Source: Psychrobacter sp. M13
Lineage (GTDB): Bacteria > Pseudomonadota > Gammaproteobacteria > Pseudomonadales > Moraxellaceae
DNA: 64,000 nucleotides
Direction: 5' to 3'
Assembly (NCBI RefSeq): GCF_030718935.1
Contig: NZ_CP132194.1
Location: 682,001 to 746,000 of the forward strand
Every line of letters starts with the position of its first letter. The first letter of the stretch is position 1. Below the pieces are notes generated by a model, which worked only from the letters and a program-made list of their open reading frames with translations, had not been told where the DNA came from and made no database searches. Positions 18,773-29,193 of this stretch are shown piece by piece. The position numbers and the translations under genes were made by a program.

Positions 18773-19276
18773 TTAGCTACAATATTGGCTGATTGCTTTT
18801 TGTACGCGCTCACTTTTCAGCTCAATTTCACGACTATCAAGATATTGGCGTTTGCCACTAGCATCCATCTCATAGATACGACCACCGACATTGAGGTTGG
18901 TCAAGTTATTACGTAGAGATTGACAGCGCTGAGCATTAGCCTGTGCTTCTTGATCTTTAATACGAGCCTCTAGCTGGGCTACCCGTTGATCTTCAGCGCT
19001 TTGAGTGGGCTCGTTTTGATTGGATTGCGTTTTACCTGCCATTTGACCTGCATTATTTTGGCGACCATCACTACGAAACTCAATGAGATCAAAGTTTTTA
19101 TTATCTCTTGGTTGATGCTGGCTGTATTTTACTTCGCCGTGAGCACCAATAGATTTATAGACTTGCACAGCATAACTATCGCTGATTGATAGCGCCCATA
19201 GACTCACTGCTACTAGACATAGCGCTATTAAGCCTACTGGTTTTGCCATGTCATTCGTTAAAGATACTTGTGCCAT
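18773..19276 (-). CDS. secreted DUF4124 domain protein
   Basis: The 167-residue product has a hydrophobic segment at about residues 13-30 with a possible signal cleavage near SDSYA-VQ. A DUF4124-like domain follows (VQVYKSIGAHGEVKYSQHQP, about 37-56). A Gln/Asn/Glu-rich helical segment of about 60 residues comes next, then a C-terminal part with two cysteines. DUF4124 proteins are small envelope proteins of unknown function common in gammaproteobacteria. An AGGAT lies upstream of the ATG. Convergent with nnr. Confidence 0.75.
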   Translation of the reverse strand: MAQVSLTNDMAKPVGLIALCLVAVSLWALSISDSYAVQVYKSIGAHGEVKYSQHQPRDNKNFDLIEFRSDGRQNNAGQMAGKTQSNQNEPTQSAEDQRVAQLEARIKDQEAQANAQRCQSLRNNLTNLNVGGRIYEMDASGKRQYLDSREIELKSERVQKAISQYCS

Positions 19277-20227
19277 AATAGCTATCCTGTCAACTGAAAG
19301 TAAAAGTGCTATAGGTTAGGGTGTGTCAAATGGTCAAACACGTCTCAATATAATAGCCATTTATCGGTCAAAATAATATAATTATAAACGTAATAAGAAA
19401 AGCAGTATGGCTAATAGCAATACTAGAGCGCTTAATTTTAGCAAATAAAGGTTAGCAATGCTTATTAAATAACTTTTAGTTGGCAGACCCTATTATAAGT
19501 TTTTCTTGACAATAGTGGCTAAAACCTTGAAAATATTGGCAGTTGGTTGGTCAGTGAGCGGCATTTATATTTTGCCGTAACACTTGAAGACAATAATTAT
19601 TAGATGACTTATCGGTGATTTAATAGATTTTGTTTTCTTTGTGACAGTACTCTAATACAACAGCAGTCATCACGATGGCTGATTATTAGTGCTATTTGTC
19701 AGCGGACTTATCGGTCTACAATGACTAAGATAAACTTATTATTGACATGTTTTATACCTTATTTTGAGATGTTCGCTGATGTCTATATAGCGCAAGCACA
19801 AAAACATAATAGGGCTAACGATATATAATTTTGCATATACTTGTTTTAAGACTATAACCTTTTGGTTAAAGTTTTAAATTGGATCGCAACTTTTATACTA
19901 TTATTAGGTCATTAGTTTTTAGGGTATTAAAAGATATTAAGCTGATAATAAGACTCTATTATAGGTGCACTCGCATCTAGTCGCTGTATCCGAAATATTC
20001 CATTACAAAGCTGACCGTAAATTCGCTGTGGTTTATTAGCAGATAATGAGCTATTCATTTTTAATAGCCTTCTACTGGTGTCTAGCGAGAACCTATTCTT
20101 ATATGGACAACGACGAGTAAGCTTTCTAGGTATTCATCTAGCAATTAATAATGACGGACTAGTGAAAGTACTGAAAAACCATGCCTGTCTATCTATGTCA
20201 ACTATGCCGAAAAAAAAGGTGATGATA
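19277..20227. other. long AT-rich intergenic region upstream of ilvB
   Basis: About 950 bp without a recognisable protein gene. It carries TTGACA boxes at 19506-19511 (GAAAAT 17 bp later) and at 19742-19747 (no good -10 box), and a TATACT at 19894-19899 without a clear -35 box. Directly before ilvB is a 13-codon open frame at 20181-20222, beginning MPVYLC and ending on the TGA that overlaps the ilvB start area. No clear attenuator stem-loop with a T-run was found. The frame of ilvB is open back to 20078, but that extension has no homology that I recognise. Confidence 0.5.
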
Positions 20228-22063
20228 ATGACACAAGCGACGCAAACGACCCAAAGTCCAAACATGACTGGACATAGACAAGCAGCTCATGCCGCCAAGC
20301 ACTTTCCTGAAAAGCAAGAGCAACTTGCCGAGGAAGGTCATGCTCCTGTAATGATGTCTGGTGCTGAGATGCTAGTACAGTCGCTAACCGATGAAGGTGT
20401 CAAATACATCTTTGGTTATCCCGGCGGCGCGGTCCTTCATATCTATGATGCGCTATTTCAGCAAGACAACATCGAGCATATCTTAGTGCGCCATGAGCAA
20501 GCTGCAGGCCATATGGCTGATGCTTACTCGCGTGTCACTGGTAATACGGGTGTGGTACTTGCAACTTCTGGTCCTGGGGCAACTAATACGGTTACGGCTA
20601 TCGCAACTGCCTTTATGGACTCGGTGCCTATGGTTGTCCTAGCTGGGCAGGTACCTAGTAGTTTAATTGGCGAAGATGCGTTTCAAGAGACTGACATGAT
20701 CGGTGTCTCACGTCCTATCGTCAAGCATAGCTTTCAGGTGCGTCATGCCAGCGAAATTCCAATGATCGTCAAAAAAGCTTTTCATATTGCCAAGTCTGGT
20801 CGTCCAGGTCCTGTTGTTATCGATATCCCTAAAGACATGACCGCGCCTAGCGAAAAGTACGTTTATGAGTATCCAAGCGAAGTGTTTGTCCGCTCGTATC
20901 AGCCTTCTATAAAAGGTCATAGTGGCCAGATCAAAAAGGCCGTCGAGACCTTATTAGCTGCTAAGCGGCCAGTAGTCTATTCAGGTGGTGGTGTCATATG
21001 GAGTAATGCTCATGAGGAGCTGCGAGATATCGCCCATCGTTTAAACTTGCCAGTGACTAATACTTTGATGGGTCTAGGCGCTTTTGATGGTTTTGATGAG
21101 CAGTTCTTGGGTATGCTAGGTATGCATGGCACTTATGAGGCCAACATGAGTATGCATCACGCAGATGTTATTTTGGCTGTAGGGGCGCGTTTTGATGATC
21201 GCGTCACTAACAATGTCAAAAAATTCTGTCCCAATGCAACTATTATTCATATCGATATCGACCCCACTTCAATCTCAAAAACGATCTTTGCTCATGTGCC
21301 TATCGTTGGCGATGTCAAATCAGTATTGACTGATATGTTAGAGATCATTGGCACTGATAAAGAGCTTGATCAGCCCGCATTAACGGATTGGTGGTCGCAG
21401 ATTAATGAATGGCGCAAACGTCATGGCTTGCGTTATGACACTAGCACTGAGAACGGGATTAAACCGCAAAGCGTTGTAGAAGCGCTTTGTAGAGTGACCA
21501 ATGGTAACGCTATTATTACTAGTGATGTCGGTCAGCACCAGATGTTTGCTGCACTTTATTATACCTACAGAGAGCCACGCCAGTGGCTAAACTCAGGTGG
21601 TCTTGGTACGATGGGCGTCGGTTTGCCCTATGCTATGGCGGCCAAACTAGCTTGTCCTGATCGTGATGTGGTCTGTATCACAGGCGAGGGCTCTATTCAG
21701 ATGAATATTCAAGAGCTATCGACTTGTCTGCAATATAATCTGCCTGTTAAGATATTGAATATCAATAACGCGCAGCTCGGCATGGTAAAGCAGTGGCAGG
21801 ATATGCTCTATGAGGCGCGTCATGCGCAGTCTTATATGAATTCACTACCAGATTTTGTCAAATTAGCTGAAAGCTACGGTCATGTCGGTATCAAAATTAC
21901 TGATCCTCAGACTATGGAAGCTCAGATCGCCGAAGCTATGGCAATAAAGGACAAACTAGTATTTATTGATGTTTATGTCGATCGTAATGAGCATGTTTAT
22001 CCGATGCAAATTGCGGGACAAACTATGCGTGATATGTGGTTAACCAAAGGAGAGCGCACCTAA
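20228..22063 (+). CDS. ilvB: acetolactate synthase large (catalytic) subunit
   Basis: This ThDP enzyme makes acetolactate or acetohydroxybutyrate, the first common step of branched-chain amino acid synthesis. Counting from the ATG at 20228 (AAGG at 20216-20219) the product is 611 residues. The first 40 or so are a hydrophilic extension before the core [17 protein letters not shown]. The catalytic Glu90 lies in [13 protein letters not shown], and the ThDP/Mg motif [20 protein letters not shown] ends about 25 residues later at NINN. Upstream in-frame starts at 20195, 20204 and 20222 are possible. ilvH starts on its stop codon (TAATG). Confidence 0.94.
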   Translation: MTQATQTTQSPNMTGHRQAAHAAKHFPEKQEQLAEEGHAPVMMSGAEMLVQSLTDEGVKYIFGYPGGAVLHIYDALFQQDNIEHILVRHEQAAGHMADAYSRVTGNTGVVLATSGPGATNTVTAIATAFMDSVPMVVLAGQVPSSLIGEDAFQETDMIGVSRPIVKHSFQVRHASEIPMIVKKAFHIAKSGRPGPVVIDIPKDMTAPSEKYVYEYPSEVFVRSYQPSIKGHSGQIKKAVETLLAAKRPVVYSGGGVIWSNAHEELRDIAHRLNLPVTNTLMGLGAFDGFDEQFLGMLGMHGTYEANMSMHHADVILAVGARFDDRVTNNVKKFCPNATIIHIDIDPTSISKTIFAHVPIVGDVKSVLTDMLEIIGTDKELDQPALTDWWSQINEWRKRHGLRYDTSTENGIKPQSVVEALCRVTNGNAIITSDVGQHQMFAALYYTYREPRQWLNSGGLGTMGVGLPYAMAAKLACPDRDVVCITGEGSIQMNIQELSTCLQYNLPVKILNINNAQLGMVKQWQDMLYEARHAQSYMNSLPDFVKLAESYGHVGIKITDPQTMEAQIAEAMAIKDKLVFIDVYVDRNEHVYPMQIAGQTMRDMWLTKGERT

Positions 22064-22557
22064 TGCAACAACATCTGATTTCGGTATTGATGGAAAACGA
22101 AGCAGGCTCGTTGTCGCGAGTGGTAGGACTGTTCTCTCAACGCGGCTACAATATTGAGACTCTAAACGTCGCACCGACAGACGATCCCAGTATTTCTCGT
22201 TTGACTTTGACGACTATTACTTCGCCTGAAAAGATTGAGCAAATTACCAAACAGCTGCATAAGTTGATAGAAGTGGTCAAAGTGCTTAATCTATCAGATA
22301 CCGTACATGTTGAGCGCGAGCTGATGCTCATAAAAGTACGCGCCACTGGTAATGTTCGTGAAGAGATCAAGCGTAATGCCGATATTTTCCGGGCGCAAAT
22401 CGTCGATGTTAATGCTAATATCTATACGATTCAAATCGCTGGTGATGCTGCTAAACTTGACGGCTTTATTGATGTTCTAGGTCGTGAACGTATTCTAGAA
22501 GTGGTACGCTCAGGCGTCATTGGTATCGCTCGCGGTGAAAAAACACTCAGCATTTGA
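22063..22557 (+). CDS. ilvH: acetolactate synthase small (regulatory) subunit
   Basis: The small subunit activates IlvB and confers valine feedback inhibition. The 164-residue product has an N-terminal ACT domain (HLISVLMENEAGSLSRVVGL, about residues 4-23; GYNIETLNV) and the C-terminal regulatory domain, ending GVIGIARGEKTLSI. Start ATG at 22063 overlaps the ilvB stop by one base, with AGGAG about 10 bases upstream, so the two subunits are translationally coupled. A long hairpin lies between it and ilvC. Confidence 0.96.
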   Translation: MQQHLISVLMENEAGSLSRVVGLFSQRGYNIETLNVAPTDDPSISRLTLTTITSPEKIEQITKQLHKLIEVVKVLNLSDTVHVERELMLIKVRATGNVREEIKRNADIFRAQIVDVNANIYTIQIAGDAAKLDGFIDVLGRERILEVVRSGVIGIARGEKTLSI

Positions 22558-22610
22558 TACTGAGCGTCTAACATATGCTAGACATTCATATTTATAAACT
22601 AACTTAACGC

Positions 22611-22661
22611 TTATAACGCACCTTTTTTATAGAAACTGTCTATAAAAAAGGTGCGTTATAA
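22611..22661. repeat. perfect 23-bp inverted repeat between ilvH and ilvC
   Basis: The arms 22611-22633 and 22639-22661 are exact reverse complements over 23 bases, with the 5-base loop AACTG. The stem includes CGCACC and a run of six A-T pairs. The sequence after it (ATATTTTAC) is not a clear T-run, so it is not a textbook terminator. It lies 53 bp after the ilvH stop and 49 bp before the ilvC start and could act in mRNA stability, attenuation or processing. Confidence 0.9.
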
Positions 22662-22689
22662 ATATTTTACTATCCATGGCTCTCCATGA

Positions 22690-23727
<1,038 letters not shown>

Positions 23728-23776
23728 GACAAAAACGCTTTAGTTTAGCAGTAGATTTTTTGATTTAGTAAAGATT

Positions 23777-23812
23777 AAACCCATGTTGTCAACTTGATAG
23801 CATGGGTTTTTT
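23777..23812 (+). terminator. rho-independent terminator after ilvC
   Basis: AAACCCATG (23777-23785) pairs with CATGGGTTT (23801-23809), followed by more T's to 23812. The loop contains further partial pairing. Confidence 0.88.
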
Positions 23813-24000
23813 AGTGGGCTCTATTATTAGAGCTAAGAGCATTATATAAGCTGTCATTACGATAACGCTTGAAATTTGCTAAGAGCTACCTAATATAAAC
23901 AGCTTTGCTGCATTTATTAGTAAGTAGCTGAATAATGGCTATTTACAAGTTCACCATTCTTGTTACTCTTTATTTCTCATTTTAGACTATAGGTTGTACT

Positions 24001-24426
24001 GTGCAAATATCTTTTCCAGACTGGCTGACCCCGCAATTTGCTTATATTACTTTTAGTGCGCTAGTTGCCGTGCTGATTTGGATAGAAGGGGAGATGCTCA
24101 GGCGTAATGATGGCAAGCTACCCAAGTCTAAGCTATTTCAAATCGCATCATTATTAGATACCTCTTGGTTTTTTGTATCAGTGGTGATGTTATATATTAT
24201 TGACTTAACCCCACTTGCCGCTGCCGTTCCTGCCGCTTATGGTATTTATACTGTGTTTGGTTGGATTTATGGCACACGCTTGCTCAAACTCAAAGGCATA
24301 CCTGATTCAGCAGCAGATTTAGTCGTACCTTCTAAGTACATCGCTTATAGCCAATCGTTTGCTTTAATATTTTTTGCCTTGTGCTCATTGGTGCTGGCAT
24401 CGCCTTGGTTGCCTTTGCCAAACTAA
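24001..24426 (+). CDS. hypothetical four-helix membrane protein
   Basis: A 141-residue product starting at GTG 24001. It has four hydrophobic segments, at about residues 13-30, 50-68, 72-92 and 112-135, with one charged loop (EMLRRNDGKLPKSKLF). I do not recognise a domain. It is a single gene between the ilvC terminator and the cold-shock gene. The start is uncertain because no strong ribosome binding site is visible. Codon use looks like that of its neighbours, so it is probably a real gene, but no function can be given. Confidence 0.6.
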   Translation: MQISFPDWLTPQFAYITFSALVAVLIWIEGEMLRRNDGKLPKSKLFQIASLLDTSWFFVSVVMLYIIDLTPLAAAVPAAYGIYTVFGWIYGTRLLKLKGIPDSAADLVVPSKYIAYSQSFALIFFALCSLVLASPWLPLPN

Positions 24427-24571
24427 GGCTAGATTGCTATATAGAAGCGATCTATTGAGAAAATTATAGGCCTAAAAACAGGCAGAATTATCTAAGAATA
24501 TGATGCTAATACTGGTCTTAAATTTTTTACAAAACGGTTTAATTTAGCCTATCTTTGATTATAAAAACTGC

Positions 24572-24734
24572 TATACTACAAGGGTACTTAAGCGATTTAA
24601 GGCTGGAATAGTACTGTATCATTGGGATAGAGTGTTATTTAGTTTTAGCATTCTGCTAATAGATCGAATAAGTATTTGTCAATTAATCGGTAATGACACA
24701 CGTCTTGCCAACCGTTAAAGAGTTAGGAAAATTT
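24572..24734 (+). promoter_or_regulatory. putative promoter and long 5' leader of the cold-shock gene
   Basis: TATACT at 24572-24577 is a likely -10 box. Transcription from there would give a leader of about 150 bases before the csp start at 24735. CspA-family genes often use long structured leaders as cold-responsive RNA elements; whether this one does so is inference. No protein gene lies in the 308-bp gap. Confidence 0.35.
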
Positions 24735-24947
24735 ATGTCAGATAAAGTTGAAGGTACTGTAAAGTGGTTTAACGAAGCTAAAGGTTTTGGTTTTATCGCA
24801 CAAGATAATGGCGGCCAAGATGTATTCGCTCATTATAGCGCTATCCAAGGTGGTGGTTTCAAAACTCTAGCCGAAGGCCAAAAAGTATCTTTCGTTTTAG
24901 GTGAAGGCAAAAAAGGCCCACAAGCTGAGCAAATCGAAGCCCTTTAA
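24735..24947 (+). CDS. CspA-family cold-shock protein
   Basis: A single-stranded nucleic acid-binding OB-fold protein that acts as an RNA chaperone. From the ATG at 24735 the product is 70 residues, with the RNP1-like motif KGFGFIAQ (about residues 16-23) and RNP2-like VFAHYSAI (about 35-42). The frame is open 42 bases upstream, but the family start and AGGA at 24725-24728 support 24735. Which csp paralogue it is cannot be told. A terminator follows. Confidence 0.94.
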   Translation: MSDKVEGTVKWFNEAKGFGFIAQDNGGQDVFAHYSAIQGGGFKTLAEGQKVSFVLGEGKKGPQAEQIEAL

Positions 24948-25052
24948 TTCTTATAGCTATTGAATATGATCCGCTCTATTTATTAGCATTAATTTTAAAA
25001 CGTTAGATTACTTTGTTTGTTAAAACAAAAATATTGTCTAGACTGTATCGCG

Positions 25053-25082
25053 AAAGCAACCTAATAAGAGGTTGCTTTTTTT
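25053..25082 (+). terminator. rho-independent terminator after csp
   Basis: AAAGCAACCT (25053-25062), loop AATAAG, AGGTTGCTTT (25069-25078), then T's to about 25082. Confidence 0.92.
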
Positions 25083-25236
25083 GTGCTAAATTTTTGTACA
25101 ACACGCCCTATTTGTAAGTCTTGTTAAATTATTGCCAAAAGAAAGCAACACGCCCGACTAACAAACTCCTCTATAATTAATAATTAATAAAAATGTTTAA
25201 ACGCACTAAATCAAGGGTAGGGTATAGGAAGGTTTT

Positions 25237-25833
25237 ATGGAGTGGCAAGCTTGGTTCTTGATTGATTGGCAGCAAGTCATTGGCATAGCGCTGTCAGTGA
25301 TAGGGTTTTATTTCTGTTTAATATTGTTCACACGCATCGTTGGGTTGCGAAGTTTCTCAAAACTGTCCAGCTATGATTTGGCCATGACCGTCGGTATTGG
25401 TAGTATTCTGGCGTCTACTGTATTGTCAAAATCTACATCGCTATTACAAGGCGTATTTGCGATCGGCATGCTATTTATGCTGCAAGCGCTACTCTCTATT
25501 ATGAGACGCAAGTTTAAGCCTTTTAAAGCCTTGATAGACAATCAGCCTATCATTTTGATGTCTAATGGCGAGTACCTCTGGGATAACCTAAAAGAAGCTA
25601 AGCTCAGCACCAATGATATCAAACAAATATTGCGTCAAAATGGGATTAAATCTAAATCAGAGGTATTTGCAGTCATTATGGAAACGACAGCGAATATAAG
25701 CGTGATAAAAACTAGCGATATTAGCCCTGATTGGTCGTTGTTTGATGATATTCGTGACAACGAGATCTTAGTGACGGCTTATAACAATGGCGTCAAACAA
25801 AAAAGCAATGTTGAAGTGTTTTCTAAAACATAA
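25237..25833 (+). CDS. YetF/YcaP family membrane protein (DUF421)
   Basis: The 198-residue product has an N-terminal membrane part with hydrophobic segments at about residues 14-34, 44-62 and 66-86. The middle segment holds the conserved FSKLSSYDLAMTVGIGSI. A soluble YetF-type domain follows from about residue 95 (KALIDNQPIILMSNGEYLWDNL, LRQNGIKSKSEVFAVIMETTANISVI). This is the layout of DUF421 proteins; their function is largely unknown, with some linked to spore or stress resistance. It appears monocistronic. Confidence 0.82.
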   Translation: MEWQAWFLIDWQQVIGIALSVIGFYFCLILFTRIVGLRSFSKLSSYDLAMTVGIGSILASTVLSKSTSLLQGVFAIGMLFMLQALLSIMRRKFKPFKALIDNQPIILMSNGEYLWDNLKEAKLSTNDIKQILRQNGIKSKSEVFAVIMETTANISVIKTSDISPDWSLFDDIRDNEILVTAYNNGVKQKSNVEVFSKT

Positions 25834-25889
25834 CAAAACGTTAAGCAAATTAAAGCACAGTGATGCTATAAAGGGTTACCATTGTTATT

Positions 25890-25929
25890 AACAAGGTTAT
25901 AACTTATAAAACAAGGCTATAACTTCTAA
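25890..25929. repeat. two-copy 20-bp tandem repeat upstream of etfB
   Basis: AACAAGGTTATAACTTATAA (25890-25909) is followed directly by AACAAGGCTATAACTTCTAA (25910-25929), identical at 18 of 20 positions. TATAAT at 25932-25937 comes right after. It lies in the 374-bp gap before etfB, which has no clear gene. It could be a pair of operator half-sites or a chance duplication. Confidence 0.65.
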
Positions 25930-26207
25930 GATATAATCGAAATTTTCAAGAATATTTGTAGCTTACAAAGCTTGTGTTTGAAAACAGTGATAAATTTATG
26001 ACCGATTATTCACCGCCTCGTCTTGACCTTGTAGATGCTCTCACGCAAGATAGTCAGGTCTAGTAAACACAGTCAGAAAAATCATTAGCCACTAGTTATT
26101 ACAAAATGAGCTAAATAGCTTAATTATAAATTTACGTCTATAACATAAGACTTTTTATTTATTTTTTAATTCAAAATTTACATTTATATATAACAAAAGA
26201 GGAACGT

Positions 26208-26957
26208 ATGAAAGCATTAGTAGCGGTCAAGCGCGTTATCGATTATAACGTAAAGGTAAGAGTAAAAGCCGATCATTCAGCGGTCGATTTATCCAACACT
26301 AAGATGTCTATCAACCCGTTTGATGAGATTGCCGTAGAAGAAGCGGTTCGTCTAAAAGAAGCCGGTATCATTGATGAAATTATCGTCGCATCTATTGGTC
26401 CAAAAGAGTCGCAAGAGCAGATTCGTGCAGCATTAGCGCTTGGTGCAGATCGTGGCGTATTGGTTCAAACAGATGATAAGCCTTATCCATTACAAGTGGC
26501 TAAAATCTTAAAGAGCATTGCTGAGTCTGAAGCGACTGATATCATTCTTTTGGGTAAGCAAGCTATCGATGATGATAATAACCAAACGGGTCAGATGCTG
26601 GCGGCGTTGATGGGTATTGGTCAAGGTACTTTTGCCTCAGAGGTCAAAGTTGACGGCGATAAAGTAAACGTCACTCGTGAAGTTGATGGTGGCTTGCAAA
26701 CCGTAGCTTTATCGCTACCTGCGCTAATCACTACCGACTTACGCTTGAATGAGCCACGTTATGCCAAATTGCCTAACATTATGAAAGCTAAGAAAAAGCC
26801 ACTTGATGAGAAAACTCCTGCTGACTTTGGCGTAGATATGAGCTCTAAGCAACAAATCATCAAAGTTGAGCCACCTGCTGAGCGTAAAGCTGGTATTACA
26901 GTAAAATCAGTAGATGAGCTAGTAGATAAGCTCAAAAATGAAGCAAAAGTCATTTAA
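26208..26957 (+). CDS. etfB: electron transfer flavoprotein subunit beta
   Basis: EtfB pairs with EtfA to carry electrons from acyl-CoA and other dehydrogenases to ETF-ubiquinone oxidoreductase. The 249-residue product starts [19 protein letters not shown] and has the beta-subunit signature region [20 protein letters not shown] with [20 protein letters not shown]. An AGAGGAA ribosome binding site precedes it. etfA follows 63 bp later, clearly one operon. The quinone oxidoreductase is not in this window. Confidence 0.96.
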   Translation: MKALVAVKRVIDYNVKVRVKADHSAVDLSNTKMSINPFDEIAVEEAVRLKEAGIIDEIIVASIGPKESQEQIRAALALGADRGVLVQTDDKPYPLQVAKILKSIAESEATDIILLGKQAIDDDNNQTGQMLAALMGIGQGTFASEVKVDGDKVNVTREVDGGLQTVALSLPALITTDLRLNEPRYAKLPNIMKAKKKPLDEKTPADFGVDMSSKQQIIKVEPPAERKAGITVKSVDELVDKLKNEAKVI

Positions 26958-27020
26958 TTGAGCCGCTAGTTGAATAGGCTAATCTTATAAGATAATACGA
27001 ATAAATAAAGGATAATAATC

Positions 27021-27953
27021 ATGGCAGTTTTAGTATATGCAGAACATGACAATGCCAGTCTAAAAAAGGCAACGCTTAATACGATCGCTGCTGCCAAAGA
27101 AATTGGTGGCGATATTCATGTATTAGTTGCAGGTAGTGGTAACCAAGCTGTGGCTGATGAAGCGGCAAAAGTTGAAGGCGTGACCAAAGTGCTAGTCGCA
27201 GATAATGCCGTGTATGAGCATCAGTTGGCTGAGAATATCGCGCTATTGGTTGCTGATATCGCAGGCGACTATAGCCATATTCTTGCGCCTGCTACTACGA
27301 CTGGTAAAGGCTTTATGCCACGTGCAGCTGCCTTGCTGGATGTAAGTATGTTGTCAGAGATTACCAAAGTAGTCGATGCACAAACCTTTGAGCGTCCTAT
27401 CTATGCAGGTAATGCTACAGCTACGGTCAAGACTTCAGAAGATAAAGTAGTGCTCACGGTGCGTGCGACTGCTTTTGATCCTGCTGCAAGCGAGGGTGGT
27501 TTAGCGACTGTTGAGGCTATCGATAATGTGCAACAGTCTGATAAAGCTACTTTTGTGTCTGAAGAGATGGCCAAATCTGATCGTCCTGAGCTGACTTCAG
27601 CATCCATTGTGGTATCTGGTGGTCGAGCGCTGGCGAATGGTGAGAACTTTACCAAATACATTGAGCCACTCGCTGACAAATTAGGTGCCGCTATCGGTGC
27701 TTCACGTGCAGCAGTCGATGCCGGTTACGTCGCTAACGATATGCAGGTCGGTCAAACAGGCAAAATCATCGCCCCTGATCTGTATATTGCTGCTGGTATC
27801 TCAGGTGCTATCCAGCATCTAGCTGGTATGAAAGACTCTAAGGTTATCGTCGCTATCAATAACGATCCAGATTCACCTATCGCTAGTGTAGCGGATTATT
27901 TCTTAGAAGCCGATCTATTTGATGCCTTGCCTGAGCTGACTAGTAAAGTTTAA
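27021..27953 (+). CDS. etfA: electron transfer flavoprotein subunit alpha
   Basis: EtfA binds the FAD of the electron transfer flavoprotein. The 310-residue product has the N-terminal ETF domain ([20 protein letters not shown]) and the C-terminal FAD domain with [12 protein letters not shown], then [20 protein letters not shown] and [20 protein letters not shown] precedes the start. It is in an operon with etfB and ends before a strong bidirectional terminator. Confidence 0.96.
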   Translation: MAVLVYAEHDNASLKKATLNTIAAAKEIGGDIHVLVAGSGNQAVADEAAKVEGVTKVLVADNAVYEHQLAENIALLVADIAGDYSHILAPATTTGKGFMPRAAALLDVSMLSEITKVVDAQTFERPIYAGNATATVKTSEDKVVLTVRATAFDPAASEGGLATVEAIDNVQQSDKATFVSEEMAKSDRPELTSASIVVSGGRALANGENFTKYIEPLADKLGAAIGASRAAVDAGYVANDMQVGQTGKIIAPDLYIAAGISGAIQHLAGMKDSKVIVAINNDPDSPIASVADYFLEADLFDALPELTSKV

Positions 27954-28007
27954 TTATTCATTATGATCGCTCAATTTAATTACTGAGCTTTATACCGTCT
28001 TATAAAT

Positions 28008-28041
28008 AAAAATCCCGCTATTACTAATAGCGGGATTTTTT
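28008..28041. terminator. bidirectional terminator between etfA and the SpoU methyltransferase
   Basis: AAAAATCCCGCTA (28008-28020), 7-base loop, TAGCGGGATTTTT (28028-28040), then further T. Symmetric A and T runs serve both convergent genes. Confidence 0.93.
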
Positions 28042-28066
28042 TAGAATTAGTTTTTTGGCCAATACT

Positions 28067-28870
28067 TTATGAATATTGCCGTTGTCGTAGCGTCTCATAA
28101 AGACAAAGCGCGCCAGCAATCGCTACATTAAGGCTCTCCTGTCCATTGGGCTGGGGTAGGGCAATAGGAGTAGCGCATTGCATTAATTCATCACAGACGC
28201 CTTGACCTTCATGTCCCATGATCCACGCTACAGGCGCACGTAGATTATGTTGATAAATGAGCGTATCGGTATGTGAGCTGGTTGCTAATAAAGGAACTTG
28301 TACTTTATCTAAGATATCTTGGCTACTTAAGCCCTCATAAATAGTCAGAGCAAATTGTGCGCCCATGCCCGCCCGTAAGGTCTTTGGTGACCACGCTTGC
28401 GCAGTGGCATTAGTACAGAGCACCGTACTGATACCTACCGCTGCAGCAGTGCGCAATAATGTACCAACATTACCACTGTCCTGTACATCATTTAGCACTA
28501 AGCAGTCGGTCGTAATAACAGGCAAGACGGGCGCTGGTATATCAATGATCGCCATAATATCAATACCTGAGCCTAAGCTACGGATGCTCTTGTATAACGA
28601 GTCTGATAAAGTCAAAACATCAATATCTGTGGTTAAGCGACTCAATATCTGCTGCACCTCAGGATGCGATTTTGCTGATTCTGAAACCAATATTTGTGCA
28701 AAGCGACAGCCATGACCCAGCGCCGCATCCAATAAGTGCACCCCTTCAAGCACCGTTTGCGCCAGCTTATTACGCTGGCGTGCTTGTGATAATAAAGCCT
28801 TGAATAGCTTTACGGTTTGATTTTTATCAGAGGTGATCAAATCGTCAGGTCGATGTAGGTCTGCTGTCAT
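28067..28870 (-). CDS. TrmH/SpoU family RNA 2'-O-methyltransferase
   Basis: A SAM-dependent SPOUT enzyme that methylates rRNA or tRNA ribose. The 267-residue product has an N-terminal substrate-binding part (about residues 1-105) and the knotted catalytic domain with the three SpoU motifs: NDVQDSGNVGTLLRTAAAVG (about 127-146), IMGHEGQGVCDEL and ALPQPNGQESLNVAIAGALC near the C-terminus. The target RNA cannot be told from sequence. Its upstream region is directly next to the MITE-like element at 28909. Confidence 0.88.
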   Translation of the reverse strand: MTADLHRPDDLITSDKNQTVKLFKALLSQARQRNKLAQTVLEGVHLLDAALGHGCRFAQILVSESAKSHPEVQQILSRLTTDIDVLTLSDSLYKSIRSLGSGIDIMAIIDIPAPVLPVITTDCLVLNDVQDSGNVGTLLRTAAAVGISTVLCTNATAQAWSPKTLRAGMGAQFALTIYEGLSSQDILDKVQVPLLATSSHTDTLIYQHNLRAPVAWIMGHEGQGVCDELMQCATPIALPQPNGQESLNVAIAGALCLYETLRQRQYS

Positions 28871-28908
28871 AGTGAACCATATAATGATAAAAACAAGTTT
28901 AAGGGATT

Positions 28909-29174
28909 AGGGTCTGTTGAACATTCGATCATGGCACTGACAGAGACTATTTTTTAGGCGATTCTAGATTAAAAATATCTAGTTTAGCATCCTAAGCGGA
29001 TCTTTTTAATGACGAATCGGCAAAAAAGAGTCCTGTCCTTGCAGGCTGATGCTAAAATTGTTCTATTCGTTATAAAAATATAGCCAATACAATAAGCATT
29101 ACCTGCGATTTTTACTTAGACTAGAACCATTTTAGCTATCAGCAGTGCTCATTTATGAATGTTCAACAGACCCT
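28909..29174. mobile_element. MITE-like element with perfect 18-bp terminal inverted repeats
   Basis: AGGGTCTGTTGAACATTC at 28909-28926 and GAATGTTCAACAGACCCT at 29157-29174 are exact reverse complements and bound a 266-bp segment without any coding frame. If the element proper starts at GGG, its flanks are TTA and TGA, which resembles a 3-bp TNA target of IS5-type elements with one mismatch. The interior has a partial inverted repeat (TAGCATC/GATGCTA). It fills the gap between fbp and the methyltransferase gene. Non-autonomous transposition is inferred from structure. Confidence 0.75.
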
Positions 29175-29193
29175 GAGACTAATAGCAAAAAGG

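Noticed and set aside
20078..20227. N-terminal extension of IlvB by 50 codons from a GTG
   Set aside because: No resemblance to acetolactate synthase; internal ATG 20228 has a spaced AAGG and leaves a complete enzyme.
25999..26064. 21-codon frame MTDYSPPRLDLVDALTQDSQV in the gap before etfB
   Set aside because: No good ribosome binding site and no known homologue; it could be a gene remnant, but nothing supports this.
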